Made by a program: the position numbers and the translations under genes
Assembly: GCA_022781445.1 (NCBI GenBank)
Contig: JALETQ010000029.1
Coordinates: 1-40,719, forward strand
Direction: 5' to 3'
Source: Prevotella sp.
Lineage (GTDB): Bacteria > Bacteroidota > Bacteroidia > Bacteroidales > Bacteroidaceae
DNA: 40,719 nucleotides
Shown: positions 1 through 6,918 of the stretch, one piece after another
Numbering within the stretch: position 1 is the first letter of the stretch
Layout of the letters: each line of letters starts with the position of its first letter
The notes under the pieces: model-generated
Told to the model about the DNA's origin: nothing
The model's input: the letters and a program-made list of their open reading frames with translations, nothing else
The model's database searches: none

Positions 1-350
1 AAGTAGTCGAGGATGAGGTTCAGCTCGTTGTTCGGACCCGAAGCAGCGTCTACAGTAATCGTGTACGACTTGCCTTCCTTCAGGCTGAATGAAGGAGAAA
101 CGTAGTAGTCGTTAGGTTCGCCCGAGTCGGTCCTTATGCAGTAGCTCGGTGTGGCTGTCCACGCGTTGCCGATGCAGAAACCGTCGTTGCCCCAATCGTT
201 ATTGAACTCCCATGAGGTGCCAGGTGTCGGGCTGGCGTCAAGCACGGTCCAAACGTCGTTGGTAGAATCGAAGGTGATAGAGTAAGGCAGTTCTACTGTG
301 CTCTGGGCATAAACATTCGTTGCGCCAAACAACGCAAGAACGAGCCCCAT
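1..350 (-). CDS. Secreted adhesin-domain-like protein, 5' part only
   Basis: Only the N-terminal 116 codons lie in the window; the gene runs off the left edge. From the ATG at 350 the protein begins MGLVLALFGATNVYAQ, a hydrophobic signal-peptide core ending in a good cleavage site (VYA-Q). After it comes a Trp/Asp/Gly-rich region (ITFDS..W.VLDA, SWEFNNDWG, YYVSPSFSLKEGKSYTITVDAASG) that resembles the cleaved-adhesin or choice-of-anchor-J beta-sandwich domains of secreted Bacteroidota proteins. The start is odd: an ATG at 373 would give the positively charged MRKTLLT that this signal lacks, but it is 23 bases upstream and so out of frame. A single-base deletion would explain this. Family assignment is by resemblance only. 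Confidence 0.6.
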   Translation of the reverse strand, partial: MGLVLALFGATNVYAQSTVELPYSITFDSTNDVWTVLDASPTPGTSWEFNNDWGNDGFCIGNAWTATPSYCIRTDSGEPNDYYVSPSFSLKEGKSYTITVDAASGPNNELNLILDY

Positions 351-473
351 TGTGTAAGTAACGTCTTTCTCATAACTATAAAGTTTAAAAGTTAATGAAT
401 CTATTTAGTTATCTATTACTACTCTCCAATTATTAATTGTATCAATTTTACACTAAAGGCATACAATACGATT

Positions 474-482
474 GCAAAAGTA
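474..482 (-). promoter_or_regulatory. -7 box of the secreted adhesin-like gene
   Basis: On the minus strand this reads TACTTTTGC, matching the Bacteroidota -7 consensus TAnnTTTGC. A weak -33 candidate (TTTC) lies 19 bases upstream. It would give a leader of about 100 bases before the start at 350 or 373. The rest of 374-600 is AT-rich with no gene. Confidence 0.5.
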
Positions 483-602
483 ATAAATATTTTAATACAA
501 AGAAACATTTGATAGATATTTTTGTGTTTTAATTGGCATTTTGTTTAAAAATCTTCACTCACAACGTGAATTTGCAAAATAAGCAACAAAGTGTACGAGC
601 AC

Positions 603-645
603 AAAAAAACCGAAGACTATGCTATTGGCAGCATTGTCTCCGGTT
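603..645 (-). terminator. Rho-independent terminator of the OmpH-like gene
   Basis: Positions 608-612 (AACCG) pair with 641-645 (CGGTT). The inner arms AGAC/GTCT and ATGCT/AGCAT extend the stem, with single mismatches between blocks. Read on the minus strand the hairpin is followed by a run of T (603-609 are A on the plus strand). It lies 50 bases past the stop at 695, so it ends the OmpH-like transcript and isolates the next minus-strand gene. Confidence 0.8.
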
Positions 646-694
646 ATATGCATTTTGTCTGTAAAGAAGCCTTACTTTTTCTTTGCAGAAATAC

Positions 695-1321
695 TTACTT
701 CTTCTTAGCAGCCTTCTCCTCCTTTGCAGGAGCCGCCGGCTTGTAAGCCTTGTTCAAGCCTGCAATCACCTCGTTGGTGATGTCGTAAGCCTTGTCGGCG
801 TAGAGGATGTTGTCGCCTGCCTTGCTCAGAATCAAGCCATACTTCTTGTCCTTGTTGTATACAGCGAGGAAGTGCTGGATAGAGTCGCGCAGAGCGTTGT
901 TATACTTCTCTGTCTCTGCCTGGAACTCGCCGCTCAGACGCTGGTTGAGCACCTGAAGGTCGCTGTTCTGCTTCTGCAGCGACATCTGGATCTGCTCTGC
1001 CTGCTCGCGTGTGTAGGCGTTCTGCTGAACCTTCTGCTGGAAGTTGCCGTAAGCCTGCTCAAGAGCGTGCTGCTTCTGTGCGAGTGTGTTCTGGATGTTC
1101 TGACCCTTCTTCTGGAGAATGAGCGAGTAGTCCTTGCAGAACTTGTACTGCGACATGATGCTGTCTACCTCTACATACGCAATCTTTGCGTCTGAAGGCA
1201 CAGCCTGCTTGCTCTCTACCTTCTTCTCGTCAACCTGACTCTTCGACTTGTCGCAAGAGGTCATTGCGAAAGCGGCTACAGTTGCGAGTGCAAATGCGCC
1301 GAAAATGTTTTTCTTGTTCAT
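695..1321 (-). CDS. OmpH/Skp-family periplasmic chaperone-like lipoprotein
   Basis: The 208-residue protein is probably an outer-membrane-protein chaperone of the Skp/OmpH family, which holds unfolded porins in the periplasm. The N-terminus (MNKKNIFGAF then a hydrophobic stretch to AMTSC, Cys23) is a lipoprotein signal, so this member is likely membrane anchored. After a Lys/Asp-rich linker, the segment IAYVEVDSIMSQY is the typical OmpH opening strand. It is followed by a long charged, Gln-rich coiled-coil hairpin (residues about 65-145) and a C-terminal strand (YGLILSKAGDNILYAD) that is also characteristic. The tail is Ala/Lys-rich. The gene has its own terminator at 603-645. Family identity is good; its clients are unknown. 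Confidence 0.85.
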   Translation of the reverse strand: MNKKNIFGAFALATVAAFAMTSCDKSKSQVDEKKVESKQAVPSDAKIAYVEVDSIMSQYKFCKDYSLILQKKGQNIQNTLAQKQHALEQAYGNFQQKVQQNAYTREQAEQIQMSLQKQNSDLQVLNQRLSGEFQAETEKYNNALRDSIQHFLAVYNKDKKYGLILSKAGDNILYADKAYDITNEVIAGLNKAYKPAAPAKEEKAAKKK

Positions 1322-1429
1322 ATTTATTCTGTTTTTTAATTTTATCGTTTTAAGTGCCTGCCTATATATATCTATACATTATATATTATAGACAAATCAG
1401 TTAGTACCACTATATACAACTTAGGCATA

Positions 1430-1624
1430 TTAGTAGGCACCGTTGCGCTCACGGGCTTCGCGGTCCTGGTCCATCACGCAGTGGATGCCCTGCTTGCGCA
1501 AGCCCGGATTGTCGTGTACGTGCTGTGAAGAGAACTTGCCATTGCGTTTCAGCAGCACCTTTATCGACAACAAAGCGAAGGCTACTGCCACTACAGCGAG
1601 GCTTATAAGCATTAATTTAATCAT
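1430..1624 (-). CDS. Small conserved membrane protein (64 aa)
   Basis: The ATG at 1624 gives MIKLMLISLAVVAVAFALLS, a single membrane segment, followed by a short Lys/Arg-rich region and a polar tail with the pattern KFSSQHVHDNPGLRKQGIHC and then QDREAR. Similar small proteins with a GIHC-QDREAR tail are, as far as I recall, conserved in Bacteroidales with no known function. A longer reading from 1705 runs through the repeat element at 1663-1754 and is unlikely. The Cys and His residues in the tail could bind metal, but this is only a possibility. It lies upstream of the OmpH-like gene with a 108-base gap and may share its transcript. Confidence 0.6.
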   Translation of the reverse strand: MIKLMLISLAVVAVAFALLSIKVLLKRNGKFSSQHVHDNPGLRKQGIHCVMDQDREARERNGAY

Positions 1625-1637
1625 ATTATATTTTTTT

Positions 1638-1754
1638 ATTTTGTGGTGTCTACCTTTTACATTATCTTTGCAGAAGATAGGCTGCACCTCGGCAATTTGA
1701 AGCAAGCTTCATTGCGCTCGATTTGCGCTATCTTTGCAGAAGATAGGCTGCACC
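1638..1754 (+). repeat. 26-bp direct repeat pair, each with a -7 promoter box
   Basis: Copies at 1663-1688 and 1729-1754 are identical over 26 bp and are 66 bp apart. Each begins TATCTTTGC, a perfect Bacteroidota -7 box (TAnnTTTGC), and contains the inverted repeat TATCTT-tgcag-AAGATA. For the first copy a TTTG lies 19 bases upstream (about 1640), which is ideal -33 spacing. Both copies point toward pepD (1854). From memory, very similar repeats occur in many Prevotella intergenic regions, so this may be a mobile or dispersed promoter module. Confidence 0.75.
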
Positions 1755-1853
1755 GCCTATATCGGTACAAAGGTACGGCAAATCGGCGGTATGGCAAAAT
1801 AATTTACCGAAAATTCAGATTATTATAACATCAACATAAAAAAATTAAGGAAA

Positions 1854-3302
1854 ATGAGCAATTGCGAATTGAAACCTGCTCGCGTGTTCGAGCAGTTTGC
1901 TAAAATCAATGAGATTCCGCGCCCTTCAAAGCATGAGGAGCGCATGATTGAGTATCTTCAGGAGTTCGGCAAGAGCCACGGCTTAGAGACCGAGACCGAC
2001 GAGACGGGCAACGTAGTAATCCGCAAGCCGGCTACAAAGGGTCATGAGAACGCTCCTACACTCATCCTGCAGAGCCACATGGACATGGTCTGCGACAAAC
2101 TCGTAGACGTAGACTTCAACTTCCACACCGACGCTATTCAGACTTATGTCGACGGCGAATGGCTCAACGCTAAGGGCACAACTCTCGGTGCTGACGACGG
2201 CATCGGATGCGCCATCGAACTGGCTATCCTCGACAGCGACGACATCGAGCACGGACCGCTGGAGTGTGTGTTCACACGCGACGAGGAGACAAGTCTCACT
2301 GGTGCTATGGGCATGAAGGCAGGTTTCATGAAAGGCGATATGCTCATCAACCTCGACTCTGAGGACGAAGGACAGATCTTCATCTCTTGCGCCGGCGGAA
2401 AGACTACTTCGGCTCGCTTCACATTCGAGCGTGAGGCTGCTCCCGAGGGTATGTTCTTCCTCACAGCTTCGGTAAAGGGTTTGAAGGGCGGACACTCTGG
2501 CGACGATATCAACAAGAAGCGCGCCAACGCCATCAAGATTCTCGCTCGTTTCCTCTATAAAGAGCAGGAGAAGATGGATCTTCGCCTTGCTAAGTTCAAC
2601 TCGGGCAAACTGCACAACGCTATTCCTCGCGACGGCAGCATCGTATTCGCTGTTCCGGCAAGCGAGAAGGAGACTGTTCGTGCCGACTGGAACGTGTTCA
2701 CAGCTAACATCGAGGAGGAGTTCCACGTAACCGAGCCGGTTATGGAGTTCAACCTCGGTAGCACCGACGCTGAGAGCGTACTGCCGAAGGACGCAAGCCG
2801 CCGCTTCATCCTCTGCATGCAGGCTGTCGACAACGGCGTGTTCGCTATGTGCCAGGACGAGGCTCTGGCATACATGGTCGAGACTTCTAACAATGTGGCA
2901 AGCGTTCAGACCGCTGAGAACGAGATCAACGTAGTGGCTTCGCAGCGCTCTAACGTGATGAGCAACCTCGAGAACGAGACTAACACCGTGAAGGCTGCCT
3001 TCGAACTGGCTGGCGCTGAGGTGAAGATGAGCGACGGCTATCCCGCTTGGAAGATGAACCCGGACAGCAAGCTCACGAAGGTGGCTGTAGAGTCGTACAA
3101 GAAGCTCTTCGGCAAGGATCCTATCGTTAAGGGCATCCACGCTGGCTTGGAGTGCGGTCTGTTCTCGGAGCGCTACCCGAACCTCGACATGGTTTCGTTC
3201 GGTCCTACGCTGCGCGACGTGCATACTCCTGACGAGCGTCTGCACATCCCGACTGTTCAGATGGTTTGGGATCACCTGCTCGACATCATGAAGCATCTCT
3301 AA
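1854..3302 (+). CDS. pepD: Cytosolic aminoacyl-histidine dipeptidase (PepD, M20 family)
   Basis: This 482-residue enzyme is a zinc dipeptidase that hydrolyses Xaa-His and many other dipeptides in the cytosol. Metal and catalytic motifs are in order: QSHMDMVCD (His75, Asp77), GADDGIG (Asp114), DEETSLTGA (Glu144 and Glu145, general base and ligand), NLDSEDEG (Asp168), and near the C-terminus GIHAGLECGLF (the last His ligand). Length and the SFGPTLRDVHTPDERLHI segment match PepD closely. There is no signal peptide. It stands alone on the plus strand, with the duplicated promoter-bearing repeat upstream and a strong bidirectional terminator downstream. Confidence 0.95.
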   Translation: MSNCELKPARVFEQFAKINEIPRPSKHEERMIEYLQEFGKSHGLETETDETGNVVIRKPATKGHENAPTLILQSHMDMVCDKLVDVDFNFHTDAIQTYVDGEWLNAKGTTLGADDGIGCAIELAILDSDDIEHGPLECVFTRDEETSLTGAMGMKAGFMKGDMLINLDSEDEGQIFISCAGGKTTSARFTFEREAAPEGMFFLTASVKGLKGGHSGDDINKKRANAIKILARFLYKEQEKMDLRLAKFNSGKLHNAIPRDGSIVFAVPASEKETVRADWNVFTANIEEEFHVTEPVMEFNLGSTDAESVLPKDASRRFILCMQAVDNGVFAMCQDEALAYMVETSNNVASVQTAENEINVVASQRSNVMSNLENETNTVKAAFELAGAEVKMSDGYPAWKMNPDSKLTKVAVESYKKLFGKDPIVKGIHAGLECGLFSERYPNLDMVSFGPTLRDVHTPDERLHIPTVQMVWDHLLDIMKHL

Positions 3303-3350
3303 TATAGAAGGGTATGGCATCCATGTCATACCCACGCAGACTAAAAAATA

Positions 3351-3382
3351 AAGAGGGTATGGCTATTCCGCCATACCCTCTT
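3351..3382. terminator. Bidirectional terminator between pepD and the CobW-type gene
   Basis: A perfect 13-bp stem (3351-3363 with 3370-3382) encloses the 6-base loop TATTCC, and is AT-rich at its outer ends. It lies between two convergent genes and can serve both. A second hairpin sharing the arm GGGTATG / CATACCC is found just before it at 3310-3333. Confidence 0.8.
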
Positions 3383-3410
3383 GCTTTATGTTATAATTCC
3401 GTAAGTCCTT

Positions 3411-4724
3411 TTACAGTTCTACATCCGTAAGACACATGTCGAGCTGTTCTTTTATTGCCTTTTTGTCGAGTTTCTGACCGATGAACACGAGCTTCTGCAT
3501 ACGGTCGCCATACTTCTCGTCCCAGTCTCTGCGCAGTCCTTCTTCACGGTCGAGCATCTGCTGCAGTTCGTCCTTCGGCATTGTGGCGTACCACTGTCCG
3601 GCGTTTTTCAGCTCCATCTGCTTGCCTGCCTGCTCAAAGAGATAACACATGTCGGGCTCTTCCTTGAACCAGCACAATCCCTTGCAGCGAATGACGTTCT
3701 TCGGGAACAGACGTGCCACGAAGTTGTCGAAGAAGTTCATGTCGAACGGCTTTCTGCGATAATATACGAACGTGCCAATGCCGTACTCCTCCACTTCGCC
3801 GCCTTCATGGTCGTGGTGGTGGTGATGTCCGCAACCGCCATGGCAGTCGTGGTCGTGATGATGATGCTCATGCTCTTCATCATCGTGATCGTGGTCGTGA
3901 TGGTGATGTTCGTGTTCCTCATCATCGTGATCGTGGTCGTGATGATGGTGCTCGTGTTCCTCCTCCTCATCGTCGTCATCATCCTCCTCATCGCCGTGAT
4001 GATTCTCAATCTCGTTGATCCATGCAGCCGATGTAGCCACCTCGTTGAAGTTGAAACGACCGGTGTTGAGCAGACGCTCCAAGTCTACGTCGCCGTAGTT
4101 GCATGGTATGATTTCTGCTTTAGGCTGAATGGCGCGGATTATCTCGGTGAGTTTGCGCAGATCGTCAGCGCTCACCTCCGCAGCCTTGTTGAGAAGTATA
4201 GTGTTGCAGAACTCTATCTGCTGTATTACGAGGTTTTCGAGGTCTTCGTCTTCAAGTCCGTCGCGTGTCAGAGCGTTGCCGTTGTTGAACTCATCTCTCA
4301 TGCGCAGCGCGTCCACCACGGTCACGATGCTGTCAAGACGCGGTATGCCGTTGGTGATATACTGCGGACCGAGTATCGCCATCGAACTGATAGTCTGCGC
4401 AATCGGTGCCGGTTCGCAGATGCCGCTTGCCTCGATGACGATATAGTCGAAGCGCTTCATGTTAATGATGTCGCGCAACTGGTCGATAAGGTCCATCTTC
4501 AGCGTGCAGCAGATGCAACCGTTCTGCAGAGCCACCAGACTGTCGTCCTGCTTGTTCACCACTCCACCCTGCTGGATGAGGTCGGCGTCGATGTTCACCT
4601 CGCCGATATCGTTCACGATAACGGCGAACTTAATGCCTTTCTCATTAGAAAGGATTCGATTTAACAATGTTGTTTTGCCGCTGCCCAGATAACCTGTGAG
4701 CAGCAATACCGGAATCTGTGTCAT
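3411..4724 (-). CDS. CobW/COG0523 G3E-family GTPase with His-rich metal-binding insert
   Basis: This 437-residue protein is a metallochaperone-type GTPase thought to load or traffic Zn, Co or a related metal. The P-loop is GYLGSGKT (11-18), the family metal motif CICC is at 70-73, SGICEP (100-105) is the switch region, and NKAAE (179-183) takes the place of NKxD. Residues about 241-308 are an extreme His/Asp/Glu tract built from tandem copies of a 14-residue unit (DHDHDDEEHEHHHH), ending in a Cys/His knot (CHGGCGHHHHH). The C-terminal CobW_C domain follows (YGIGTFVYYRRKPF to the end). The unknown protein upstream ends 12 bases before this gene, so they are probably co-transcribed. The metal cannot be read from the sequence. 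Confidence 0.92.
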   Translation of the reverse strand: MTQIPVLLLTGYLGSGKTTLLNRILSNEKGIKFAVIVNDIGEVNIDADLIQQGGVVNKQDDSLVALQNGCICCTLKMDLIDQLRDIINMKRFDYIVIEASGICEPAPIAQTISSMAILGPQYITNGIPRLDSIVTVVDALRMRDEFNNGNALTRDGLEDEDLENLVIQQIEFCNTILLNKAAEVSADDLRKLTEIIRAIQPKAEIIPCNYGDVDLERLLNTGRFNFNEVATSAAWINEIENHHGDEEDDDDDEEEEHEHHHHDHDHDDEEHEHHHHDHDHDDEEHEHHHHDHDCHGGCGHHHHHDHEGGEVEEYGIGTFVYYRRKPFDMNFFDNFVARLFPKNVIRCKGLCWFKEEPDMCYLFEQAGKQMELKNAGQWYATMPKDELQQMLDREEGLRRDWDEKYGDRMQKLVFIGQKLDKKAIKEQLDMCLTDVEL

Positions 4725-4736
4725 AGTATTTTGTTA

Positions 4737-5543
4737 TTATTCCTTCATTAATTCAGAATATGTGCGGTCCATCTCGTTAGTCATAACCGTGAAGTTATGC
4801 TGCGTCTGGCAGACCTTCAAGAACAGCGAAGCAAGGTCTGCTGCCTCTGCGTCAGCAAAGTCGACAGCTTCGTCGAGCAGCAAGATGTTCATCGCGTCGA
4901 GCATCAGACGGAAGAGCGTAGCCCCACGTAGGGGGTGCACTTGTCCCAAGTGCACCGACCGATCAGAACGTGCATTCTCCCCAAGGGGGTGCACTTGTCC
5001 CAAGTGCACCGATCTATCAAAACGTGCACCCTCCCCCGTCTGACGCAGACCACGAGCGTATGCGAACATCACGACACGCACGGTCAGCTCTATAGCGCGG
5101 TCGGAGTCTACCGACGCTTCCGTCTCATCCTCCGCCTTGCGCACATAACCCTCAAGATGGTCGGCGTTGGAGAGGTATCTGCCTGCAAGCAGCATCGAGA
5201 AGTTGCGCTTGTATTCCTCAACCATAGCGTTATAGTACGCCTCGTCGCCACACGCCGTGCGCACAAGTGCCATCATGTCGTCGCCACGCTGCTGCGCTTC
5301 GCGAGCCAGTGCCGCAATGTCCTCGTACTTGTAGTTCATGGCTGCCAACGGGAAGAACATGGTGTCGAAGAAAGCGGGTGCGATGTGCTCGTAGTGCTCC
5401 AACATCAGCTTCTTAACCGACTGCGGTGTCGTCTTCTCATTCCGGTCTTCCATCTGACTCTCTATCACGCCATGCGAGAAGGCATCGAAGAACGAGCGCA
5501 CCAAAGCTGCCTGAACCTTATACTTGTCTATTTTCTCTGTCAT
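4737..5543 (-). CDS. Conserved hypothetical protein with an in-frame palindromic repeat insertion
   Basis: I do not recognise this family. It is a 268-residue, largely helical, soluble acidic protein with no signal or membrane segment. Its key feature is two consecutive 18-residue units at about 170-205 (GEGARFDRSVHLGQVHPL, then GENARSDRSVHLGQVHPL), encoded by two 54-bp palindromic repeats. They interrupt what looks like a helical domain (VVMFAYARGLRQT ... RGATLFRLMLDAMN). Without them the protein would be 232 residues. The first ATG is at 5543; the TTG just before it is less likely. The CobW-type GTPase follows 12 bases downstream, suggesting an operon and a possible link to metal handling. 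Confidence 0.6.
   Translation of the reverse strand: MTEKIDKYKVQAALVRSFFDAFSHGVIESQMEDRNEKTTPQSVKKLMLEHYEHIAPAFFDTMFFPLAAMNYKYEDIAALAREAQQRGDDMMALVRTACGDEAYYNAMVEEYKRNFSMLLAGRYLSNADHLEGYVRKAEDETEASVDSDRAIELTVRVVMFAYARGLRQTGEGARFDRSVHLGQVHPLGENARSDRSVHLGQVHPLRGATLFRLMLDAMNILLLDEAVDFADAEAADLASLFLKVCQTQHNFTVMTNEMDRTYSELMKE
4929..5036 (-). repeat. Two tandem 54-bp palindromic units inside a coding region
   Basis: The period is exactly 54 bp (18 codons), so the frame is kept. Each unit contains the inverted repeat GGTGCACTTG-TCC-CAAGTGCACC (10-bp perfect stem, 3-base loop) and a shared flank encoding DRS and NAR or GAR. The palindrome encodes VHLGQVHP. It resembles the logic of the Rickettsia palindromic elements, which insert in frame in genes; no sequence kinship is implied. 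Confidence 0.85.
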
Positions 5544-5619
5544 CAAAGTTCGGTTTGAATGTTAATTGACCTGTACGATATAATATTATGTATATAGAAT
5601 GGTTTTGCTTATTAGCGCA

Positions 5620-6126
5620 TTACTTTTTGTAAGCGTCAAGAATCTCCACCACATACACGTCGTGCAAGCCGCCCTTCTCGCCGTACCACTGCTCTATCGA
5701 CTTGTCGAGCATCTCCTCCGGACGAATCTGCGTTTTGTACAGCTTGCGACAGGTGAGTGTGAGGCGTGCTTCGTCGAATGTTACGCAGCCGTTCTCGGTT
5801 GCAACGGGTGTGAGATTGGCCTCTTTCGCCTTATCGAAGTCTCTGCCCGACTTAGCACCGCAGAACGCATACGCCTTGCGTGCCTCCTCCGAGTTGCCGA
5901 GGAAAACAAGGCTCATTTTGTCGTTCGCCTCTATGAACTCGTGTGTATAACGCTCCGGACGGATGTACACAATAGCCACCGGATGGTTCCACAACCAGCC
6001 GAGGCATCCCCAAGAAGCTGTCATCATGTTGAACTTCTCCTCGTTGCCTGCAGCAACAAGCATCCACTCCTTTCCAATAGTTGTGAACACATTATCGTGG
6101 AGTGTCGTAACGTCTATCTTTTCCAT
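5620..6126 (-). CDS. Flavin reductase-like FMN-binding protein
   Basis: This 168-residue protein fits the flavin reductase / flavoredoxin split-barrel family, which binds FMN and passes electrons from NAD(P)H or other donors. Seen in the sequence: FNMMTASWGCLGWLWNHPVAIVYIRPERYTHEFIEAND, which is the hallmark (MTASW..., P.....VRP.RYT, FI). A mid-region SGRDFDKAKEANLTP corresponds to the conserved segment where members specify the flavin site. There is no signal, so it is cytosolic. The downstream unknown gene begins 76 bases past its stop. The electron donor and acceptor are unknown. Confidence 0.85.
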   Translation of the reverse strand: MEKIDVTTLHDNVFTTIGKEWMLVAAGNEEKFNMMTASWGCLGWLWNHPVAIVYIRPERYTHEFIEANDKMSLVFLGNSEEARKAYAFCGAKSGRDFDKAKEANLTPVATENGCVTFDEARLTLTCRKLYKTQIRPEEMLDKSIEQWYGEKGGLHDVYVVEILDAYKK

Positions 6127-6233
6127 AGTTTTCTAAATTTTAATCATGGCGACTGAGGTAAAGCTCCGCCGCACTAAGTTTATACAACCCTACAGCATTC
6201 AAGGCGCAGCATGCACCTCAAACATGCAAATAC

Positions 6234-6268
6234 AAAAAAACGAGACAAAACTTAAAGTCTTGTCTCGT
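6234..6268 (-). terminator. Terminator of the SRP RNA / tRNA-Thr transcript
   Basis: On the minus strand, ACGAGACAA (6240-6248) pairs perfectly with TTGTCTCGT (6260-6268), followed by a run of seven T (6234-6240). It is 12 bases past the tRNA 3' end. Confidence 0.88.
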
Positions 6269-6279
6269 CATCATTTTGA

Positions 6280-6352
6280 GCCTCTTGTCGGATTCGAACC
6301 AACGACCCCGAGATTACAAATCACGTGCTCTGGCCAACTGAGCTAAAGAGGC
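6280..6352 (-). tRNA. tRNA-Thr (UGU anticodon)
   Basis: On the minus strand the 73-base cloverleaf begins GCCTCTT and ends AAGAGGC (7-bp acceptor stem, no encoded CCA). The D arm is AGCTCAGTTGGCCAGAGC, the anticodon loop is TTTGTAA (anticodon TGT, reading ACA and related Thr codons), and the T arm is GTTGGTTCGAATCCGAC. Every stem is intact. The SRP RNA ends four bases upstream, so the tRNA is probably cut from the same primary transcript. Confidence 0.95.
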
Positions 6353-6356
6353 GGGT

Positions 6357-6452
6357 GGGCAAGCTACTTATATCGCGCCGCTACAACCAACTACCTTTGC
6401 TACGTTCCCGTCCTGGAGGATTCGAAGGGAGCTGGCCGTATAAGACTTACCC
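6357..6452 (-). ncRNA. ffs: Small bacterial signal recognition particle RNA (4.5S type)
   Basis: On the minus strand the apical SRP core is visible as CCAGGACGGGAACGTAGCAA followed by AGGTAG, matching the conserved loop (GGAA...AGCA...AAGG) bound by Ffh. The two ends form a long rod: GGGTAAG at the 5' end pairs with CTTGCCC at the 3' end (6357-6363), and CTTAT pairs with ATAAG inside it. The exact ends are inferred from pairing, at about 96 bases. It is the RNA scaffold for co-translational targeting to the membrane. A -7 box at 6487-6495 would drive it, and tRNA-Thr follows directly. Confidence 0.88.
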
Positions 6453-6486
6453 GTGTATAAAAGATCGCTCTTTTTATTTTGTGGGT

Positions 6487-6520
6487 GCAAAGATACTCTT
6501 TTTCCCCCAATCAGCCAATA
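6487..6520 (-). promoter_or_regulatory. Promoter of the SRP RNA and tRNA-Thr
   Basis: On the minus strand TATCTTTGC (6487-6495) is a perfect -7 box, with TTGG about 19 bases upstream as the -33 element. Transcription would start near 6482, about 30 bases before the folded SRP RNA. The remaining 6521-6897 holds no convincing gene; only short GC-rich palindromes and a weak ATCGGTC match at about 6633 are seen. Confidence 0.65.
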
Positions 6521-6897
6521 ACACAAGGGTCTATATATTGTTTTTTAACAAATAGCCTTTCTCTTCATCAAGTCTTCTGTTTTCAATTTCACGGAATTTC
6601 GATGGTTAGCTTCTCACATATTTCAGCCCGTGATCGGTCGGTATGATTGGGGGTGTCGTGTGTCCAACCTTTCACATCCTCTCAGATACCGACCAAAGAT
6701 CGGACTACATCCCGTTTTCTGACGTTCATCGACACGATTTACACCCGCTCATCATCATTCGGAATATCCGGCCGACACGACGAGGAGTTTTCCGACAGGC
6801 GAAGCCGGCCGGCAAACGGACAATACCCGTTCGGCCCCCGACGACCGGTTTGGGATAATAAATGTGCAAGACCGCCTACCGTTTGGAATTAAATTCG

Positions 6898-6906
6898 TAC
6901 TTTTGC
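6898..6906 (+). promoter_or_regulatory. -7 box of the first MATE gene
   Basis: TACTTTTGC matches the Bacteroidota -7 consensus and ends only 12 bases before the ATG at 6919. This decides the start: longer readings from 6862 would begin upstream of the promoter. The leader would be very short. Confidence 0.6.
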
Positions 6907-6918
6907 ATATTACTACAC

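Noticed and set aside
1643..1828. Short open frame reading through the 26-bp repeat pair
   Set aside because: It is made of repeat DNA containing promoter boxes, has no ribosome site and includes the duplicated FAEDRLH segment purely from the repeat.
6280..6352. tRNA as an integration site for a mobile island
   Set aside because: No integrase, no repeated tRNA 3' end and no phage or conjugation genes were seen on either side.
6633..6860. Possible further copy of the ATCGGTCATGAGA element
   Set aside because: Only ATCGGTC and a few GGCCGGC-type words match; the block order of the other copies is not present.
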